Source of the DNA: Desulfatibacillum sp.
GTDB taxonomy: Bacteria > Desulfobacterota > Desulfobacteria > Desulfobacterales > SpSt-501
DNA length: 64,000 nucleotides
Reading direction: 5' to 3'
Assembly (NCBI GenBank): GCA_020725555.1
Contig: DYEU01000003.1
Coordinates: 52,115-116,114 of the forward strand
The translations under genes and the position numbers were made by a program. The notes under the pieces are model-generated. The model was not told the origin of the DNA. It was given only the letters and a program-made list of their open reading frames with translations, and did no database searches. Shown piece after piece: positions 47,335-55,762 of this stretch (position 1 is the stretch's first letter; each line of letters opens with the position of its first letter).

Positions 47335-49683
47335 ATGGATGCCGCCACCCTGCAGCAGATCCGCCGAACCCTGAACGAGAGCGAAGAGCTCTTCCGCCTC
47401 GCCTTCCATGCCAGCCCCGACGCGGTGAACCTCAATCTCCTCGAAAACGGCGCCTACATCGACATCAACGAAGGCTTCACCCGGCTCACGGGGTATGGCC
47501 GCGAGGAGGTGCTGGGGAAGACCTCGCTCGAAATCGGGATCTGGCGCAACTCCGAGGACCGCGGGCGCCTTGTCGAGGGCCTGCGCAGGGCGGGGTTTAT
47601 CGAAAACTTCGAGGCCGAATTCCGCCGGAAAAACGGATCGATCGGGGTGGGCCTGATGTCCGCCCGCGTGCTGACGATCGCCGGGCACGCCGTCATCCTC
47701 TCGATCACGCGCGACATCACCGAGCGCAAGCTGACCGAGCGGCTCCTCGCCGAGGCCGAGGGGAAGTACCGCGCCCTCTTCGACATCAGCTCGCTGGCGA
47801 TCCTGATTCGGAACCGCCAGGGGACCATCACGCTCGCCAACCGGGCGGCGGCGCGCCTGTTCGAGGCCACGCGGCCCGAGGATCTCGTCGGCATCCCCTA
47901 CCTCGATCTCGTCCACCCCGAAGACCGGGAACTCTCCCGGATCCGCGTCGAAAGCGCCTTTCGCATCGCCGCAGACCCGGCGGCCGCGGGGGAAGAGCTC
48001 CTCCGCCACCTCGCCCCCCGGCGCCACCGGGTTCTCACCCTCTCCGGGAGGACGGTTCCCGTCGAATCGACGGGGGTCGCCTTCCGGCACGGCGGGGAGG
48101 ATTTCATTCAGGGGCTCTTTCGCGACATCACCGACGAGGTGCAGGCCGAGGAGGCTCTGCGGGACAGCGAGGCCCGCTTCCGCACGGCCTTCGAAAACGC
48201 CTCGGTAGGCATCACCCTCGTCGATCTCGACGGGACCTACCTCGAGGTCAACCGCGCCATGGCCGCCATGATCGGCTATGAGCCGCAGGAGCTGATCGGC
48301 AAGAAAGTCGTCGATTTCCTCTTCCCCGAGGACCTGGGCCGGCGCGAGGAGTTCGTTCGCGCCCTCGCGGAGGGGCGGCTTTCCGCGGGCGAACAGGAAC
48401 GAAGGTTCATCCATCGGGACGGCTCGATCGTCTGGGTGAACATTTGGGCGACCCTCCAGCGCGACGGCCGCGGCCGACCGCAGTATTTCATCTCCCTCGT
48501 CCAGGACATCACCGCGCGCAAAAAAGCGGCCGAGGAGAAGAGCCGGCTCGAGTCCCAGCTCCTCCAGGCCCAGAAGATGGAAGCGATCGGCGTCCTCGCC
48601 GGCGGGATCGCCCACGACTTCAACAACATCCTCTCGGCGATCATCGGCTTCACCGAGCTTGCCATGCTGAGCGAGGGACAGGCGGGCGATCACCTCCGGG
48701 AAGTCCTCAAGGCGGCCAAGCGCGCCAAGGACCTCGTGCGCCAGATCCTTTCCTTCAGCCGGCAGGGCGGCGAGGAGCGCCTGCCGGTGCACGTGGGCCG
48801 CGCCGCCAAAGAGGTGGTGAACTTCCTGCGGGCAAGCATCCCTTCAACGATCGAGATCCGGCTGCGGGGGGAAACCACGGCCGCCACCGTGCTGGCGAGC
48901 GCGGTCGAGCTGCACCAGATCCTCATGAACCTGTGCACGAACGCCGTGCAGGCGATCGGCGAAAACGCAGGCCGGATCGAAATCGAGGTCGCGCCGGTCG
49001 CCGCGGAGGCCGGCGGGCCGGCCGGTCCGCCCGAGCTCGACCCCGGCCGCTACGTGCGCCTCGCCGTGCGCGACAGCGGCCCCGGGATCCCCGCGGTGAT
49101 CCGCGACCGCATCTTCGACCCGTACTTCACCACCAAGGAAAAGGGCGTCGGAACGGGCCTGGGGCTCGCCGTCGTGCATGGGATCGTGAAGAAATTGGGC
49201 GGCGCCGTAAGCGTGCACAGCGAGCCCGGGCGGGGGGCGCTCTTCGAAATCTGGCTGCCTCAGGTCGATTTCACCCGCCCGCAGGAGGAGGCTCCCCCCG
49301 CGCCGCTTCTCGGGGGAAAGGGCCGGATTCTCTTCGTGGACGACGAGGCCATGCTGGCCGAGCTCGGGGAGAAGATCCTCCACCGCCTCGGCTACGAGGT
49401 CGTCACGCGCACCAGCCCGCTCGAGGCCCTGGAGCTCTTCAAGCGGCGGCCGATGGACTTCGACCTCGTCATCTCCGACCAGACGATGCCCGGCATGACC
49501 GGCGACTTCCTGGCGCAGGAGATCCTGAAAATCCGCCCCGGTATGCCGATCATCCTCTGCACCGGCTACAGCCGGCGCATCGACGAGCGCCGCGCGCGTG
49601 AAAAGGGGCTTTCCGCGCTGGTCATGAAACCTATCCTGGTCCACGAGATCGACGCGGCCGTGCGCCGCGCGCTTAAGGCCTGA
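47335..49683 (+). CDS. Soluble PAS-repeat hybrid sensor histidine kinase with C-terminal receiver
   Basis: The 782-residue protein has no membrane segment, so sensing is cytoplasmic. There are three PAS domains: about 20-140 ([20 protein letters not shown]), 145-270 ([20 protein letters not shown]) and 275-400 ([20 protein letters not shown]). The HisKA-type phosphoacceptor lies in [20 protein letters not shown]. The ATPase has [15 protein letters not shown] (N box), VRDSGPGIP (G1) and [21 protein letters not shown] receiver domain (about 660-780) has FVDDEAML and the phospho-Asp in [13 protein letters not shown]. The receiver may be a phosphate sink or output. No HTH is present. It is monocistronic with its own promoter. 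Confidence 0.92.
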   Translation: MDAATLQQIRRTLNESEELFRLAFHASPDAVNLNLLENGAYIDINEGFTRLTGYGREEVLGKTSLEIGIWRNSEDRGRLVEGLRRAGFIENFEAEFRRKNGSIGVGLMSARVLTIAGHAVILSITRDITERKLTERLLAEAEGKYRALFDISSLAILIRNRQGTITLANRAAARLFEATRPEDLVGIPYLDLVHPEDRELSRIRVESAFRIAADPAAAGEELLRHLAPRRHRVLTLSGRTVPVESTGVAFRHGGEDFIQGLFRDITDEVQAEEALRDSEARFRTAFENASVGITLVDLDGTYLEVNRAMAAMIGYEPQELIGKKVVDFLFPEDLGRREEFVRALAEGRLSAGEQERRFIHRDGSIVWVNIWATLQRDGRGRPQYFISLVQDITARKKAAEEKSRLESQLLQAQKMEAIGVLAGGIAHDFNNILSAIIGFTELAMLSEGQAGDHLREVLKAAKRAKDLVRQILSFSRQGGEERLPVHVGRAAKEVVNFLRASIPSTIEIRLRGETTAATVLASAVELHQILMNLCTNAVQAIGENAGRIEIEVAPVAAEAGGPAGPPELDPGRYVRLAVRDSGPGIPAVIRDRIFDPYFTTKEKGVGTGLGLAVVHGIVKKLGGAVSVHSEPGRGALFEIWLPQVDFTRPQEEAPPAPLLGGKGRILFVDDEAMLAELGEKILHRLGYEVVTRTSPLEALELFKRRPMDFDLVISDQTMPGMTGDFLAQEILKIRPGMPIILCTGYSRRIDERRAREKGLSALVMKPILVHEIDAAVRRALKA

Positions 49684-49737
49684 TCCCCGCGCCCCGCTGT
49701 GATCGAACACCGCCCCGAAAACGAAAGGAGACCCACG

Positions 49738-50196
49738 ATGGCGCTTGAAGTGGTTTCCCCCGCCTTCGCCGCCGGGGGCATGATCCCCCGCAAACACACC
49801 TGCGACGGGGAAGACGTTTCCCCGGAGATTTCCTGGAGCGGTGCGCCCGCGGGAACGCGATCGTTCGCTTTGATCTGCGACGACCCCGACGCACCGGCCG
49901 GGACCTGGGTGCACTGGGTCGTCTTCAACCTGCCCGCGGCGGTGAGCCGCCTCCCCGAGGCCCTGCCCGCCGCACCATCGCTCCCGAACGGCGGGCGCCA
50001 GGGGAAAAACGACTTCCGCCGCATCGGCTACGGCGGCCCCTGCCCGCCTTCCGGCACCCACCGCTACGTCTTCAAGGTCTATGCCCTCGACCGGCTGCTC
50101 GACCTCGAGCCCGGGGCGACCAAGGCCCAGGTGGAGGCGGCCATGAAGGGGCACGTGCTGGCGGAAGGAAGCCTCATGGGCCGCTACCGCCGCTGA
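49738..50196 (+). CDS. YbhB/YbcL-type phosphatidylethanolamine-binding (PEBP) family protein
   Basis: The 152-residue protein starts at ATG 49738 behind AAAGGAG. The PEBP landmarks are intact: IPRKHTCDGEDVSPEISWSG, FALICDDPDAPAGTWVHWVV, GYGGPCPPSGTHRYVFKVYA, and the closing HVLAEGSLMGRYRR. Bacterial members bind small ligands, possibly phospholipid or anionic metabolites, and lack a clear function in most species. It has no signal peptide and is cytoplasmic. It follows the kinase gene by 54 nt on the same strand. Confidence 0.93.
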   Translation: MALEVVSPAFAAGGMIPRKHTCDGEDVSPEISWSGAPAGTRSFALICDDPDAPAGTWVHWVVFNLPAAVSRLPEALPAAPSLPNGGRQGKNDFRRIGYGGPCPPSGTHRYVFKVYALDRLLDLEPGATKAQVEAAMKGHVLAEGSLMGRYRR

Positions 50197-50234
50197 GGGA
50201 AGACCCCAAGGGGGAAAGATCGCCGCGCAGGTCT

Positions 50235-50423
50235 TCAGCCGCCTTCGCGCTCCACGGCGACCGGGTGGCGTCCGTCGCGGGTTATCGCGAGGAGAAGGCG
50301 GCGCAGGCGATAGAGGGTGCGCAGAAAACCGCGGCGCCGGTTGGAGGCGAGAACGACCGTGACCACGATCGCCGCGGCGGCGGCGATGAAGAGGACACCG
50401 ATGAGCGCGCGCAGGAGGGCCAT
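50235..50423 (-). CDS. Possible 62-residue membrane-anchored small protein
   Basis: A frame from ATG 50423 encodes one strong hydrophobic helix (LIGVLFIAAAAAIVVTVVLA) followed by an Arg-rich tail (NRRRGFLRTLYRLRRLLLAI). The positive-inside pattern fits a single-span inner-membrane peptide. There is no clear ribosome site and antisense frames are also open, so it may be spurious. If it is not a gene, the 50197-50540 gap holds nothing else I recognise. Confidence 0.35.
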   Translation of the reverse strand: MALLRALIGVLFIAAAAAIVVTVVLASNRRRGFLRTLYRLRRLLLAITRDGRHPVAVEREGG

Positions 50424-50540
50424 GGCCGGCTCCGCTCGGTTCGCGGGAAAAGCCGCCCGTTTCTATAGCACGGCCGCCGTGGCCGGGAAAGGGAAAGGCC
50501 GGAAGGCCGGACGCCGGGAAGGCTGCGGCCGGGGGGGCGC

Positions 50541-51515
50541 GTGCAGGTGACGGTCGGCCTGTCGCTTCACCGCCCGGAGATCATCCCCTGGACCGCCCGG
50601 GAGGTCGCCGGGCATGAGGCGGTCTTCCTTGAGGAGCCGCCCGATCCCGGCTTCGGCGACATGCTCCGCGGTGCGCTCGCCGTCGAGGACTACCTGGCCA
50701 CGATCGACACCGAATACCCCGCCTTCAGCCGCGGCATGTGCCGTTTGCTGCGCAGCCTCCACGCCGCGGGCACGGCGCTCCACCAGGTCGAGCCCTTTCT
50801 TCAGATTCTGATTTCCATCCACGAATTCTTCGCCGCCGGGCACCGGCCCGCGGACATCGCAGCCGACTCGATCCAGCATCCGGTGTACCTGGCCGAGCGC
50901 GCGGCCACCGCCGCGCTCCTTGCCTACTACCGGGCCACGGCCGTGGGGACCTTCGAGGAGGCCGTCCGGGCGGTCCTTCGCTTTGCGCGGGCCGACGCCG
51001 CCCGTTTCCGGCTGCGCGACTCGCTTCGCGCCCAGGCGCTCGCCCCGCTGGTCGAACGGTACCGCTCCTCCTACGTGGAAGCAGGCTGGATCCATGCCCG
51101 GCTCCCCATGGAACTGCGCCGCCGCCTACCGGGGGCCTTCCGGGTGCGGACGATCTTTCTCCCCTCCCGGGCCCTCACCGGAAGCGGCGAGCCCGGGCTG
51201 CGCTACTCCCCCGGCGACCGCCTGACGCTGCTCTACCTCTTCCGGCCCGACTTCCACCACTCCGTGAAGGAGTCGCTGCTCGCCGCCCGGGCCATGATCC
51301 ACGCCAAGATCCTGCTCAAGGAAGAATCGCCGGAAGACCCCGAACGCCTTCCCCATCTGCGCGACGAGGCCTACTGCACGCGGCTTGTGGAGAGGCTTTC
51401 GCTTGATGCGTGCCGCCTTCTTTTCCAGGAGATCCGCCGCCTGCCCACCGCCGAGGCCAGGCGGCGGGTCGAAGTGGCCGCAGGCGGTGCGGGGCCGTGT
51501 CTTTCTGCGCCTTGA
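50541..51515 (+). CDS. Conserved-looking cytoplasmic protein of unknown function
   Basis: The 324-residue helical protein starts VTVGLSLHRPEIIPWTAREV and continues HEAVFLEEPPDPGFGDMLRG, then DYLATIDTEYPAF. The mid-part has GTALHQVEPFLQILISIHEF, RFARADAARFRLRDSL, and a C-terminal CRLLFQEIRRLP. It has no signal peptide, TM helix or nucleotide-binding motif. The opening 'GLS.HRPE....AVFLEEPP' weakly recalls TraB/PrgY-like proteins ('G..H.....vFLE'), but that is not firm. It lies immediately upstream (69 nt) of the NosL-type operon and may belong to it. Confidence 0.7.
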   Translation: MQVTVGLSLHRPEIIPWTAREVAGHEAVFLEEPPDPGFGDMLRGALAVEDYLATIDTEYPAFSRGMCRLLRSLHAAGTALHQVEPFLQILISIHEFFAAGHRPADIAADSIQHPVYLAERAATAALLAYYRATAVGTFEEAVRAVLRFARADAARFRLRDSLRAQALAPLVERYRSSYVEAGWIHARLPMELRRRLPGAFRVRTIFLPSRALTGSGEPGLRYSPGDRLTLLYLFRPDFHHSVKESLLAARAMIHAKILLKEESPEDPERLPHLRDEAYCTRLVERLSLDACRLLFQEIRRLPTAEARRRVEVAAGGAGPCLSAP

Positions 51516-51584
51516 CGGCAAGCCGCGCCTCGGGCATGAATGGCACCGGTCCGATAACCCCCCCGGGGGTCAGGAGGTTTCCCC

Positions 51585-52052
51585 TTGCGCCGCATCACCT
51601 TGGCCTTCGCCTTTCTCCTCGCCTTGCCCGCCCTGGCGGAAGAGCCGCCTGCCCCCAAACCCGGCCCCAGGGACAAGTGCCCCGTCTGCGGCATGTTCGT
51701 CGCGCGCTACCCGGAATGGGTCGCCTCCGTCGTCTTCACCGACGGCTCGGCCGTGTTCTTCGACGGGGTGAAGGATCTGATGAAATATCGCTTCCGCATG
51801 GACCGCTACGGCCGCGGGAGAAAAGCGGAAGAGATCCGGTCCATCCACGTCACCGACTACTACCGCCTCGAGCCGATCGACGGCCGCCGGGCGTTTTACG
51901 TGATCGGAAGCGATGTCCTGGGGCCCATGGGCAAAGAGCTCGTCCCCTTCGCGCGGGAAGAGGACGCCCGGGAATTCCTGAAGGATCACCGGGGCGAGGA
52001 GATCCTCACCTTCGAGCGCATCGACCCCGAGATCCTGAAGCGTCTCGACTGA
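51585..52052 (+). CDS. NosL-like periplasmic metal-binding protein
   Basis: The 155-residue protein starts at TTG 51585 behind AGGAGG. It has a cleavable signal (ending ALAEE) and no lipobox Cys, unlike classical NosL lipoproteins. The metal motif is KCPVCGMFVARYPEWVASVV (Cys32, Cys35, Met37), followed by AVFFDGVKDLMKYRF and FYVIGSDVLGPMGKELVPFA, both NosL-type. NosL binds Cu(I) for nitrous-oxide reductase, but no nos genes are present here. Four more genes follow with 7-nt spacing and then ATGA overlaps, indicating one operon dedicated to membrane metal or redox handling (inference). Confidence 0.85.
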   Translation: MRRITLAFAFLLALPALAEEPPAPKPGPRDKCPVCGMFVARYPEWVASVVFTDGSAVFFDGVKDLMKYRFRMDRYGRGRKAEEIRSIHVTDYYRLEPIDGRRAFYVIGSDVLGPMGKELVPFAREEDAREFLKDHRGEEILTFERIDPEILKRLD

Positions 52053-52059
52053 TCGACCG

Positions 52060-52359
52060 ATGCCCCGTCTTCCTCCCCGTGCTCCTCTTCTCCCGGCCGC
52101 GGCGGCCCTGGCGGTGCTGCTCGCCCTCCTGCTTCACGCCGCCTGGCTCCATCGCGCCGCGGGGCACGCCCGCAGCGAGACCCTGCGGCTCGTCGAACGG
52201 CTCGAGTTGACCGACCTCTGCCTCTTTCCGGGGGCCCCGCACACGCGTCACCCCTCCCTCGCCGACCGCCACAGCGCCTTTCATCACCACCCCACGGCCC
52301 TCGATCTTGCGCCTGCGGGCCTGCTCCTTGGGCCGCCGTCTCGCCTCCGAACCCCATGA
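52060..52359 (+). CDS. Single-TM His-rich small protein of the NosL-type operon
   Basis: The 99-residue protein starts at ATG 52060. One N-terminal TM helix (AAALAVLLALLLHAAWLHRA) leads to a periplasmic tail. The tail contains ETLRLVERLELTDLCLF and an unusually His-rich stretch, PHTRHPSLADRHSAFHHHPT, plausible for metal or heme binding. It sits between the NosL-like and permease genes, overlapping the permease start by ATGA. I recall similar 'LTDL.LF...TRHPS.AD.HSAF' proteins next to such permeases, without a name. Confidence 0.72.
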   Translation: MPRLPPRAPLLPAAAALAVLLALLLHAAWLHRAAGHARSETLRLVERLELTDLCLFPGAPHTRHPSLADRHSAFHHHPTALDLAPAGLLLGPPSRLRTP

Positions 52360-53492
52360 CGTTCATCGCACGCCACCGCAGGTTGCTCACCCTCGCCTGC
52401 TCCGCGATCCTCCGCCATCGCACGAGGCATGTGTCGATCCTGCTCGTCTACACGGCCCTCGTCTTCCTGTTCGCCTCGGTCGTCTTCTGCGTGGAGGCGT
52501 TGAAGCGGGAAGCGCGCCTTCTCCTTCAGGGCGCCCCGGAGATCGTCGTCCAGCGGCTGGTCGCCGGCCGCCACGAGCCGATCCCCGCCGAGCTCGTGGA
52601 GCCGCTGCGCCGCATCCCCGGGGTGCAGCGCGCCGCAGGCAGGCTCTGGGGCTATCATTTCGACGAGGAACGCCGGGTAAACTTCACGCTGATCGCCTCC
52701 GAAGACCCACGGCTCGCCCCGCGGGCGGTCGCCGTCGGCCGGGGGGTCGCCCGGCTTCTCGGCGCGGAGGCCGGAGGACGGATCGCGCTTCGCGGCCGCG
52801 GCGGGGAGGAGGTTTCGTTCGCCGTGGCCGAGGTCTTCCCCTCCGCCTCGGAACTCGTCGCCGCGGACCTGATTGAGATGCCGCAAGAGGATCTGCGGGC
52901 GTTCTTCGGGATTCCCGAGGGGCTCTACACCGACATCACCCTCCGGGTGGCAAACGAAAACGAGCGCCGCGTGGTCGCCTCCAAGGTCCGGGGCCTGGTC
53001 CCGGACGGCCGGGTGATCCTGCGCGAGGAGATCGCCCGGACCTACGAGGAGCTCTTCGACTGGCGCGGCGGGGTGCTCCTTGCCGTCTTCGCTTCGCTGG
53101 CCGCGTCCTTTCTGCTCCTCGCCTGGAGCCAGGCGGCGGGGCTCGAGGAAGAGGAGAAACGGGAGATCGGGCTCTTGAAGGCCGTGGGGTGGGAGCTCTC
53201 CGAGGTGCTCGCCTTGAAGACCTGGGAGGCGATCACCGTCTCCCTGACCGCTTTCCTCCTTGGCACGGCGCTCGCCTACCTCCATGTCTTCGCCGCCGGA
53301 GCTTTCCTGTTTGCCTCGCTGATGAAGGGCTGGTCGGTTCTCTATCCCCGCTTTGCGCTCGACCCGGCGCTTGACCTCCCCCAGGTGACACTCATCGTTT
53401 CCGTGGCCGTGGTCCCCTTTCTCCTCGCCTCCGTCATCCCCTCCTGGAGGGCCGCCGCGACGGAGCCCGACCGGCTTCTGAGGCAGGCATGA
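52356..53492 (+). CDS. FtsX-fold ABC permease of the NosL-type operon
   Basis: The 378-residue membrane protein has TM1 (ILLVYTALVFLFASVVFCVE), a periplasmic domain of about 200 residues (residues 55-240), and three C-terminal TM helices. These carry the FtsX/LolCE-like EEEEKREIGLLKAVGWELSE and a closing SWRAAATEPDRLLRQ. The topology is that of MacB/LolCE permeases, which transmit ATP-driven motion to a periplasmic partner. The start and stop overlap its neighbours by 4 nt each. The cargo or partner could be the NosL-like protein or its metal. Confidence 0.85.
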   Translation: MTFIARHRRLLTLACSAILRHRTRHVSILLVYTALVFLFASVVFCVEALKREARLLLQGAPEIVVQRLVAGRHEPIPAELVEPLRRIPGVQRAAGRLWGYHFDEERRVNFTLIASEDPRLAPRAVAVGRGVARLLGAEAGGRIALRGRGGEEVSFAVAEVFPSASELVAADLIEMPQEDLRAFFGIPEGLYTDITLRVANENERRVVASKVRGLVPDGRVILREEIARTYEELFDWRGGVLLAVFASLAASFLLLAWSQAAGLEEEEKREIGLLKAVGWELSEVLALKTWEAITVSLTAFLLGTALAYLHVFAAGAFLFASLMKGWSVLYPRFALDPALDLPQVTLIVSVAVVPFLLASVIPSWRAAATEPDRLLRQA

Positions 53493-54175
53493 TCGCCCTC
53501 GAGCAGGTGACGAAGGTTTACAGCCGCGGCCGGCCGGAGGAGCACACCGCCCTCGCGGCGGTCGATCTCACGGTCGGCGCGGGCGAACGCCTGGTCCTCA
53601 TGGGGCCGAGCGGTTCGGGCAAGACGACCCTCCTCTCCGTCCTGGGAACCCTCTCCCGCCCCACCTCCGGCCGGGTGCGCCTCGAGGGCCGGGACCTCAC
53701 CCGGCTCCCGGAAAAGGCCCTCGCGTCGATCCGCCGCCGGACCTTCGGCTTCCTTTTCCAGGAGCCCCATCTCGTGCGCGGCCTGCGGGTCATCGACAAC
53801 GTCCTCCTGCCCGCGCTCCCCGTGCACGAGCCGGGGGATGGGCTGCGCGAGCGGGCGCTTTCTCTGCTCGGGAAGTTCGGCCTGGAAAGGAAAACGCTGG
53901 CCCGCGCGGAGACCCTCTCCCCGGGCGAGGCTCAGCGCGCGGGGCTCGCCCGCGCGCTCCTTCTCGACCCCCAGGTCCTGATCGCCGACGAGCCGACCGC
54001 GCACCTCGACACCGCACGCTCGCGCGAGCTGATCGCCTTCCTGGGATCCCTCGCCGCCGAGGGGAAAACCCTCGTGATCGCATCCCACGACCCCTTGGTC
54101 GGCGGGGCGGGGTTCGTCAACCGGGTCCTCGCGATGCGCGACGGCCGGATCCTCGAGGGGTCCTCGAGCCGATGA
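53489..54175 (+). CDS. LolD-type ABC ATPase of the NosL-type operon
   Basis: The 228-residue ATPase has Walker A GPSGSGKTT (near residue 37-45), the Q-loop FGFLFQEPHLVRGL, an atypical signature LSPGEAQRAGLARALL (Ser-Pro-Gly-Glu in place of Ser-Gly-Gly-Gln), Walker B VLIADEPTAHLDTA and H-loop ASHDPLV. The changed signature motif is worth noting but retains the Ser and Gly that contact ATP. It pairs with the FtsX-type permease immediately upstream and is coupled by ATGA to both neighbours. Confidence 0.92.
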   Translation: MIALEQVTKVYSRGRPEEHTALAAVDLTVGAGERLVLMGPSGSGKTTLLSVLGTLSRPTSGRVRLEGRDLTRLPEKALASIRRRTFGFLFQEPHLVRGLRVIDNVLLPALPVHEPGDGLRERALSLLGKFGLERKTLARAETLSPGEAQRAGLARALLLDPQVLIADEPTAHLDTARSRELIAFLGSLAAEGKTLVIASHDPLVGGAGFVNRVLAMRDGRILEGSSSR

Positions 54176-55173
54176 CGCTTCAGCCCTCCGTGATCGCCCT
54201 GCAGGCGCTTTCGATCCTCGTGCTTCTGTCCCTTGGCTGGGGGGCCTTTTGGGCCTGGCGGATTCTCGAGGGCTGGGACCTGGAGAGCCCCTCCGAGCGC
54301 CAGCTGCGGCTCGAGCAAAGGGCCTGGCTCGTTTCGGCCGTGGTCTCCCGCACCTGCCTCGCCCAGGGGCTCTCCCTCGTTCTTTTTCTTCACACCGCGG
54401 ACAGCCTCCACCGCATCCTGCCGGGGGCCATGTGCGCCGCAGGCAGCCTCAACGCCAACGCCTACGGCTACCCGGCCTTGCTGATGAAGGCCGGCAACGG
54501 GATGCTCTGCGGGTTGTGGCTGATCCTGAACCGCGCCGACCGCCTGGCGGAGAGTTTCCCGCTTCTCCGCAGCCGGTGCCGGATGCTCCTGGGGATGCTC
54601 CCGTTGGCCGCCTTCGAGTTCGAGCTGCAGTGGGAGTATTTCCGGAACCTCGCGGCGGACGGGCCCGTCTCCTGCTGCGACGCCCTCTTCAACGCCGAGG
54701 GCCGAAGCGTCCTCGCCCGGGTCGCCTCGCTCCCCGTCGTGCCCTTGGAGATTTCCTTTTTCGCGGCCATGGCGCTCACCCTGGCCGCGGGCGTTCACGT
54801 TCTCCTCCGCCGCCAGGGGGCGTCCCTGTTCGGTTGGGCGGGGCTGGCCGTCTTTCCCCTGACGATCGCCTCGCTGATCGCCTTCGTGTCCCCGTATCTC
54901 TACGAGCTTCCGACCCACCACTGCCCTTTTTGCATCCTGCAGCGGGAATACGCCTACATCGGCTACGCGATCTACGCGGGCCTCCTGGGCGGCACCCTCG
55001 CCGCAGCCGGCGCCCTGGTCCTTTCCCGCTGCGCGGGCCTGCCGGGCCTGGAGGGGATCGTCCCCCGGCTGCAGGCCCGCCTGGTCGCCGTCGGGCTGCT
55101 CGCGTATGGCCTGCTGACGGCGATCGTGACCCATGCCGTTCTTTTCTCGAACCTGGTCCTGGTCGAGGGATGA
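54172..55173 (+). CDS. Polytopic membrane protein with CPFC motif, last gene of the NosL-type operon
   Basis: The 333-residue protein has about eight hydrophobic helices. Conserved-looking polar motifs lie at membrane edges: GAMCAAGSLNANAYGYPALL (Cys88), a vicinal pair in GPVSCCDALF (168-169), and ELPTHHCPFCILQREYAYIG with CxxC at 251/254 next to two His. A CxxC beside His in a membrane protein recalls DsbB/VKOR-type thiol redox or heme/copper ligands, but the overall sequence is not one I recognise. It is coupled to the ATPase gene by ATGA. Function is inferred only from the operon. Confidence 0.7.
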   Translation: MTLQPSVIALQALSILVLLSLGWGAFWAWRILEGWDLESPSERQLRLEQRAWLVSAVVSRTCLAQGLSLVLFLHTADSLHRILPGAMCAAGSLNANAYGYPALLMKAGNGMLCGLWLILNRADRLAESFPLLRSRCRMLLGMLPLAAFEFELQWEYFRNLAADGPVSCCDALFNAEGRSVLARVASLPVVPLEISFFAAMALTLAAGVHVLLRRQGASLFGWAGLAVFPLTIASLIAFVSPYLYELPTHHCPFCILQREYAYIGYAIYAGLLGGTLAAAGALVLSRCAGLPGLEGIVPRLQARLVAVGLLAYGLLTAIVTHAVLFSNLVLVEG

Positions 55174-55322
55174 AGGGCCGGGCGGCCGCCCTGCGCCCCG
55201 CCGCCGTGCCGGAAAAGGCCGCCGGGCGGCGCGCCCCCCCGGCCGCCCGGCTGCAGCCCCGGACTGTTGCCGCGATCGGCCTCGAGGCGGGCCGACGCGG
55301 CGGTCCGGATGGTTTCCTTCTC

Positions 55323-55351
55323 TTGATGATCGTGAGAAACTCGACTATAGA
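55323..55351 (+). promoter_or_regulatory. Sigma-70 promoter upstream of the small gene at 55423
   Basis: TTGATG (55323-55328), a 17-nt spacer and TATAGA (55346-55351) lie 71 nt before ATG 55423. The rest of 55174-55422 shows nothing else recognisable. Confidence 0.6.
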
Positions 55352-55422
55352 AGAGGCGCGGCCCCGCTCACGTGAGCCTTCCCACGCCCAAACGCCGGTT
55401 GCCCGACCGCGGAGATTCCGGA

Positions 55423-55665
55423 ATGAACGTTCAGGACGGCCTGAAGACCCTTGCCCTGTTTCTGATCGCCGCCTCGCTCTTCACCCTCTCCTGGGTGATC
55501 CACGACGTCATGGGGAAACACAGCCGCTATGCCGTCGTCGATGTCGATGAAAACGAGGTCACCGTGATGGACACCCACACCGGGCGGATCTGGAGCAGAT
55601 CCCTGGAGACGGAGGAGGACTCCGGGCCCGTGGCCTTGACGCCGATCGGCCTGCGGAACAGGTGA
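55423..55665 (+). CDS. Small membrane-anchored protein of unknown function
   Basis: The 80-residue product from ATG 55423 (GGAG nine nt upstream) has one TM helix (LALFLIAASLFTLSWVIHDV). An extracytoplasmic beta-rich tail follows: YAVVDVDENEVTVMDTHTGR then a short WSRS segment. It has its own promoter and lies between the NosL-type operon and the MFS gene. I do not recognise it. Confidence 0.55.
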   Translation: MNVQDGLKTLALFLIAASLFTLSWVIHDVMGKHSRYAVVDVDENEVTVMDTHTGRIWSRSLETEEDSGPVALTPIGLRNR

Positions 55666-55762
55666 CGGCATTGAGCGAAGGGGGCGCCGGAGCGGATTCG
55701 TTTCCGCCTTGCCCGCCCCTCCCGCAGGGCGGAAGCCGCTTCCTTCCCATGGCGAGGTGACG

